The notes beneath the pieces are model-generated. The model saw only the letters and a program-made list of their open reading frames with translations. It was not told the origin of the DNA and did not search any database. A stretch of DNA of 18,677 nucleotides. Origin: JAAZDN01 sp964440875 (GTDB lineage Bacteria > Bacillota_I > Bacilli_A > Erysipelotrichales > Erysipelotrichaceae). The position numbers and the translations under genes were made by a program. This document shows, one piece after another, positions 15,288 to 18,677 of the stretch; the first letter of the stretch is position 1; the number at the start of each line of letters is the position of its first letter. The stretch is from contig CAYTTS010000020.1 of NCBI GenBank assembly GCA_964440875.1, positions 1 to 18,677 of the forward strand, in the 5' to 3' direction.

Positions 15288-16388
15288 ATGTTAAAGGTAC
15301 ACGGAATTCATCATGTCTCATCAATTGTGGGACATGCGCAAAGAAACATAGATTTCTATGCATCAGTTTTAGGTATGCGACTAGTAAAGCAAACAATTAA
15401 CTTTGATGATTCAAGCACTTATCATTTCTATTTTGGAAATCATGATGCTAGTACCCCAATCTTTACAACATTCCCATGGAATGATGCAACAGAGGGTAAA
15501 AATGGATCAGGTTATGTTAATACAACTTCTTTAGCTATTAATAAAGACTCGTTTGACTTTTGGCAAGATCGATTAGATAGTTTCAACATTGAAAACTATA
15601 CATATACAAGATTTAATCGCAGAAGAATTGCTTTTAAAGATATGGATAATCTTGAAATAGAACTTGTTGAAAATGATGAGATCGCAAATAGTGAATGGGA
15701 GTACAATGGAATTATTAGTGAGCATGCGATAAAAGGAATTGATTCAGCTATTTTATATTCGCGCACCCCACATACAACCTTAGCTTTATTAACAGATATA
15801 TTAGGATTTGAATTAATCGATGAAGATGAAGAGAATTACTTATTAAAGAGTGCTAATGGTATCGGTGGCACAGTTGAACTAGCGAAAAAATATCATACAC
15901 TTGGTAAACAAGGTGTTGGAACAGTTCATCATATAGCATTTGCTATTGATGATGAAACAGGTGATGCTTGGGTTAGTAAACTTGAGAATGCAGGTTTTAG
16001 ACCAACTGAAGTTAAAGATAGAAAATACTTTAAGTCAGTTTACTTTAGAGAAAAAGGTGGAATACTAATTGAATTAGCGACATTTAGTCCTGGTATGTTA
16101 GTTGATGAAAGTGTAGAGAATCTTGGTTCAACACTATTAATTCCTCCACATTTTGAAAGTATTGAAAAAGAGATAAAAGAAACAGTAATGCCAGTTGAAG
16201 TGCGAGAAGTAAATGAACTAATTGGCTACGGTTATAGAGATCGCTATGAGTTTGAAATACTTAGAAAAAAAGAAGCGATTAAAAGAGAAATCTTAAAACT
16301 AAAAAATCTTGAGAAGCAAAGAGATTTAACTCTTGATGAAAATAAAGAGTTAAAAGACTTAAAAGATAGTTTACGAAATGTTTACTAA
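15288..16388 (+). CDS. Ring-cleaving dioxygenase, MhqO/MhqE-like (second copy, C-terminal extension)
   Basis: A 366-residue two-domain vicinal-oxygen-chelate dioxygenase, a diverged paralogue of the gene at 13698. Metal-site blocks are GIHHVSS (H8/H9), TVHHIAF (H214/H215) and E262 in LIELAT, all intact. After the common PPHF block it carries about 45 extra residues, a Lys/Glu-rich helix (RKKEAIKREILKLKNLEKQ and onward) likely to form a coiled coil. AAGGAGG (15271-15277) lies 10 bases before the ATG. An out-of-frame ATG at 15278 follows the same site but is not used. A second dioxygenase probably widens the hydroquinone range, as MhqE and MhqO are thought to do in Bacillus. Confidence 0.91.
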   Translation: MLKVHGIHHVSSIVGHAQRNIDFYASVLGMRLVKQTINFDDSSTYHFYFGNHDASTPIFTTFPWNDATEGKNGSGYVNTTSLAINKDSFDFWQDRLDSFNIENYTYTRFNRRRIAFKDMDNLEIELVENDEIANSEWEYNGIISEHAIKGIDSAILYSRTPHTTLALLTDILGFELIDEDEENYLLKSANGIGGTVELAKKYHTLGKQGVGTVHHIAFAIDDETGDAWVSKLENAGFRPTEVKDRKYFKSVYFREKGGILIELATFSPGMLVDESVENLGSTLLIPPHFESIEKEIKETVMPVEVREVNELIGYGYRDRYEFEILRKKEAIKREILKLKNLEKQRDLTLDENKELKDLKDSLRNVY

Positions 16389-16401
16389 TTAGGAGGAAGT
16401 T

Positions 16402-16848
16402 ATGGAATTAAAATTAAAACCATTAATAGTATTATTCAAATCGACACAAAGTATTGAAAACAATGTTAAGGTATCATTAAAAGATAGTATTTTGACGATT
16501 AATGAATTTACTGCAATGGAGGCTCTACATACAAAAGGCGAACTTATTACACAAGTTTTAGCTGATAAGTTACTGATTCCTAATAGTAGTTTAACTTATG
16601 TTTTAGATGTTCTTGAAAAACGAGGGTATGTAACTAGACGTAAAGATCCATGTGATCGTCGCCGTCAACTTGTAACATTAACAGATGTAGGTACAGAAGT
16701 TTTCAAAGAAATTTATGCAGTTCATTTTGATTATATGCAAGAAATATTTAGTGTCTTAAGTGATGAGGAACAAAAACAATTAGAAATAATGTTAAAAAAA
16801 TTAGGGAAGTATGCAGAGGAGAAGTTAAAAGATGAAGTATGTGACTAA
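16402..16848 (+). CDS. mhqR: MarR-family repressor, MhqR-like
   Basis: A 148-residue winged-helix regulator. The helix-turn-helix covers about residues 35-76 (ITQVLADKLLIPNSSLTYVLDVLEKRGYV) and the wing has the MarR hallmark RKDPCDRRRQLVTLT (80-94); the flanking helices form the dimer interface. MhqR homologues sense quinones and repress dioxygenase, reductase and MhqD genes, the same set seen here. Its likely operator is the palindrome at 13652-13663. It has two cysteines, C84 in the wing and C147 at the end; whether they sense electrophiles is unknown. AGGAGG (16391-16396) lies 5 bases before the ATG. The 3' end overlaps the hydrolase gene by 17 bases. Confidence 0.9.
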   Translation: MELKLKPLIVLFKSTQSIENNVKVSLKDSILTINEFTAMEALHTKGELITQVLADKLLIPNSSLTYVLDVLEKRGYVTRRKDPCDRRRQLVTLTDVGTEVFKEIYAVHFDYMQEIFSVLSDEEQKQLEIMLKKLGKYAEEKLKDEVCD

Positions 16849-17425
16849 AGAAGGTAGTAATAAACACTTACAAATAATGTTACATGGAACAGGCGGTAGC
16901 GCAGATGACTTATTTAGTATTGGTGAGTATATCGATGCTGATTCAACATTAGTTGGTATTGAAGGTGAAGTTTTAGAAAATGGTATGCGAAGATATTTTG
17001 AGCGCTATCCTGATGGAAGTTTTAAACTGAAAAGTTTAGCTCAGGCAACGCAAAAATTAGAGAAAACTATTACTAAAATATTAAAAGATTATCCTGAGTA
17101 TACTGTCTCACTAGTAGGCTATTCAAATGGGGCAAATATTGCGTTAAATTTACTAAAAGAGTATGAAAATATTCAAATTGACAATGCCTTATTATTCCAT
17201 CCATCACCAGTGAGAGTGGATGTTCCATATCTTAAACAAGATCGACTAAAAGTTTTGATCACAAGTGGAAAAAGTGACCCATTTATTAGTGAGTCACAGT
17301 TTGAAACATTAAGAGATGATTTAATAAGTGCCAATATAAATTGCGAAGCATTTACTCATGATTATGGACATCAATTAATTCAAGAAGAACTAAAAACTGC
17401 AGTTAATTTTATTAGCGAGAAATAA
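16832..17425 (+). CDS. mhqD: Alpha/beta hydrolase, MhqD-like carboxylesterase
   Basis: A 197-residue serine hydrolase of the phospholipase/carboxylesterase group. LHGTGG (17-22) forms the oxyanion hole; the triad is S98 in VGYSNGA, D149 in SGKSDPF and H180 in DYGHQL. MhqD genes sit beside MhqO-type dioxygenases in MhqR regulons, and the enzyme probably processes ring-cleavage or conjugate products; its substrate is not established. GAGGAG (16816-16821) lies 10 bases before the ATG, inside the repressor gene, and the reading frames overlap by 17 bases, giving tight coupling between regulator and hydrolase. Confidence 0.9.
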   Translation: MKYVTKEGSNKHLQIMLHGTGGSADDLFSIGEYIDADSTLVGIEGEVLENGMRRYFERYPDGSFKLKSLAQATQKLEKTITKILKDYPEYTVSLVGYSNGANIALNLLKEYENIQIDNALLFHPSPVRVDVPYLKQDRLKVLITSGKSDPFISESQFETLRDDLISANINCEAFTHDYGHQLIQEELKTAVNFISEK

Positions 17426-17426
17426 G

Positions 17427-18050
17427 ATGGATAAATACTACTTTGATTACTCAAGTTTAAGCAAAAAAGATCGTCATAAAATAAGCTTATCATCAATAAT
17501 ACCAAGACCAATTGCTTGGATTACTAGTATTAATGAAAATGGATCAATAAATTTGGCGCCATTTAGCTTCTTTACTGTATTATCATCTACTTTATTAGTA
17601 GTTTCCTTTAGTAAGGAAGATAAAGATAAGTATAAGGATACCTTTGTTAATATTCTAAGAGAAAAGGAAGCTGTCGTTAATATTGGTAATATTGACAGTT
17701 TAGATCTAATTGATAAATCATCAAAGCCAATTGCTTATAATGAGAGTGAAGTTGAATTACTAAATTTAAATGTTAAGGATTCAAGTAAAGTAAGAACACC
17801 TTATTTATCAGAGGCTTTAGTAAGCTTCGAGGTAACATTAGATAATAGTATAGATTTTAAATACTTAGATAGTGATGAATTAGAGAACAATGTAGTATTC
17901 TTAAGAATACAGGCTGTTCATATAGATAAATCAATCTTCAACCTTGAGAAAAAATATATTGATTTTGAAGTATTAGATCCAGTCTCACGTTTAAATGGGA
18001 CAAATTACGGTAAGAGTATTAAGTTGGCGTATAAGAGAAATTACACATAA
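17427..18050 (+). CDS. Flavin reductase-like protein (FMN-binding split barrel)
   Basis: A 207-residue protein of the flavoredoxin/flavin reductase family. Signatures are IIPRPIAWITS (24-34) and NLAPFSFF (42-49) near the N-terminus and DPVSRLNGTNYG (184-195) near the C-terminus. It binds FMN and may supply reduced flavin or reduce substrates directly; in this operon, support of quinone reduction is the simplest reading. The ATG follows the hydrolase stop by one base and has no good ribosome site, so translation is probably coupled. The TAA stop lies in the stem of the operon's terminator, making this the last gene. Confidence 0.88.
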   Translation: MDKYYFDYSSLSKKDRHKISLSSIIPRPIAWITSINENGSINLAPFSFFTVLSSTLLVVSFSKEDKDKYKDTFVNILREKEAVVNIGNIDSLDLIDKSSKPIAYNESEVELLNLNVKDSSKVRTPYLSEALVSFEVTLDNSIDFKYLDSDELENNVVFLRIQAVHIDKSIFNLEKKYIDFEVLDPVSRLNGTNYGKSIKLAYKRNYT

Positions 18051-18069
18051 TTCATTTTATGTGTTTTTT
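18043..18069 (+). terminator. Intrinsic terminator of the quinone-response operon
   Basis: Perfect stem ACACATAA (18043-18050) with TTATGTGT (18057-18064), 6-base loop, then a run of T to 18069. The flavin reductase stop codon (18048-18050) closes the 5' arm. Confidence 0.85.
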
Positions 18070-18082
18070 CTTTATACAATTA

Positions 18083-18091
18083 TGTTAGAAT
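18083..18091 (+). promoter_or_regulatory. Extended -10 promoter of the YcxB-like gene
   Basis: TGTTAGAAT is an extended -10 (TG at 18083-18084, TAGAAT 18086-18091), 17 bases before the ATG. The -35 would fall in the T-run of the preceding terminator and is weak. Confidence 0.5.
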
Positions 18092-18108
18092 AAAGTCGGA
18101 GGTAATTT

Positions 18109-18648
18109 ATGAAGTTAAAATATAGTTTAGAAACAAAAGATTATGTAAATTTCAATTTATATCATATCGAGTATACGGATTCCATAAAAGCTAAATTAAA
18201 GAAACAAAGAATATCAGGTACACTACTTTTGGTAATAGTTGGATTAATAGCTCTTTACTTTGCTAAAAATTCACAGCTAACAGTTGCAATAGTTGCATTT
18301 GGTATTGCGGGATATTGGTATATTAATTTTCCTAAGTCAGCTAAATCAAGAGTAGTAAAATCAACTGAAAAAGCAATAAAAGACGGTAAGTTAGGAGATT
18401 TATTTAGAGAAGTAACTATTGAAATTAATGAAAATGGAATTAGTGAGAGCTTAGATGAATCATCTAATAGTTCAGATTGGTCAGTGATTAACCAAGTAGT
18501 TGAAATTAATGACTATTTCTATTATTTTTTAGAAAATAATAATGCAATTGTTGTTCCAAAAAGACTGCTAAGTGAAGATCAAGTTGAAGAGTTAAGAGTT
18601 ATTGCTAAAGATAATTATAAAGGCGAAGTTATAAGATTAGATTTTTAA
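18109..18648 (+). CDS. YcxB-like membrane protein
   Basis: A 179-residue protein with two adjacent membrane helices (about residues 36-52 and 57-73), then a soluble C-terminal domain containing VTIEINENGISE, SSDWSVINQVVEINDYFYYFL and AIVVPKRLL. This order (N-terminal cytoplasmic strand region, helix hairpin, PH-like domain with a W-x-x-I strand and a terminal hydrophobic-PKR block) is that of YcxB-like proteins, whose function is unknown. GGAGG (18098-18102) lies 6 bases before the ATG. It has its own promoter and terminator, so it stands apart from the quinone operon. Confidence 0.82.
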   Translation: MKLKYSLETKDYVNFNLYHIEYTDSIKAKLKKQRISGTLLLVIVGLIALYFAKNSQLTVAIVAFGIAGYWYINFPKSAKSRVVKSTEKAIKDGKLGDLFREVTIEINENGISESLDESSNSSDWSVINQVVEINDYFYYFLENNNAIVVPKRLLSEDQVEELRVIAKDNYKGEVIRLDF

Positions 18649-18675
18649 ACATATAATTCAATTATATGTTTTTTT
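18647..18675 (+). terminator. Intrinsic terminator of the YcxB-like gene
   Basis: Perfect 11-bp stem AAACATATAAT (18647-18657) with ATTATATGTTT (18661-18671), a 3-base loop and T to 18675. It begins inside the TAA stop codon (18646-18648). Confidence 0.82.
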
Positions 18676-18677
18676 AT

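Noticed and set aside
1..18677. CRISPR arrays, tRNA/rRNA genes, insertion sequences, prophage structural genes
   Set aside because: No spaced repeats, cloverleaf-like segments, transposase motifs or phage genes were found on either strand; the S24 repressor alone is not evidence of a prophage.

Overview
The window is about 18.7 kb of very AT-rich DNA, densely packed with genes. It looks like a low-GC Gram-positive-type bacterium: strong AGGAGG-like ribosome sites, a lipoprotein with a lipobox, a DltB-like O-acyltransferase, a MarR/MhqR quinone-response cassette, and intrinsic terminators. Trp is encoded by TGG, and TGA appears once as a stop (GNAT gene, 10312-10314) with no in-frame TGA inside any gene. 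It therefore reads with the standard bacterial code, not the Mycoplasma code. A Bacillota relative or a standard-code Mycoplasmatota lineage (Acholeplasma/Izemoplasma-like) would fit; I cannot place it further. No tRNA, rRNA, CRISPR array, insertion sequence or phage structural gene was seen. No gene-free stretch exceeds 300 bases; the longest (10864-11091) holds a divergent promoter region.

Layout. (1) 56-1153: histidine phosphatase and a nucleoside/guanine deaminase, start abutting stop. (2) 1150-3384: an SOS-like mutagenesis module. An autocleavable XRE-S24 (LexA-like) repressor is divergent from a Y-family DNA polymerase followed by a small uncharacterised protein. The 136-bp divergent region carries two copies of a 29-bp operator-like element, one on each promoter. 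(3) 3475-6853: a heterodimeric ABC exporter with one degenerate ATP site. (4) 6918-9923: lipoprotein, MBOAT O-acyltransferase and an AlgX/DHHW-like SGNH protein, which together look like a surface-polymer O-acylation unit. (5) 9924-10863, minus strand: GNAT acetyltransferase and a DUF2721-like membrane protein. (6) 11092-12036: Ntn hydrolase of the choloylglycine hydrolase/penicillin V acylase family. (7) 12153-13610: a shrunken LevR-type regulator whose AAA+ domain has lost its catalytic and sigma-54-contact motifs. (8) 13642-18069: a six-gene quinone/electrophile detoxification operon (ring-cleaving dioxygenase, FMN reductase, second dioxygenase, MhqR-like MarR repressor, MhqD-like hydrolase, flavin reductase). 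It has one promoter whose spacer holds the palindrome TTCGAATTCGAA, and it ends in a terminator. (9) 18109-18648: YcxB-like membrane protein with its own promoter and terminator.

The clearest regulatory signals are the paired 29-bp operators (1757-1785 and 1818-1846) and the MhqR-type palindrome at 13652-13663. The least explained items are the degenerate LevR-like protein, the small protein tied to the Y-family polymerase, and the lipoprotein linked to the acylation genes. Several genes have their stop codon inside the terminator hairpin, and several start at or next to the upstream stop with no ribosome site, showing strong compaction.
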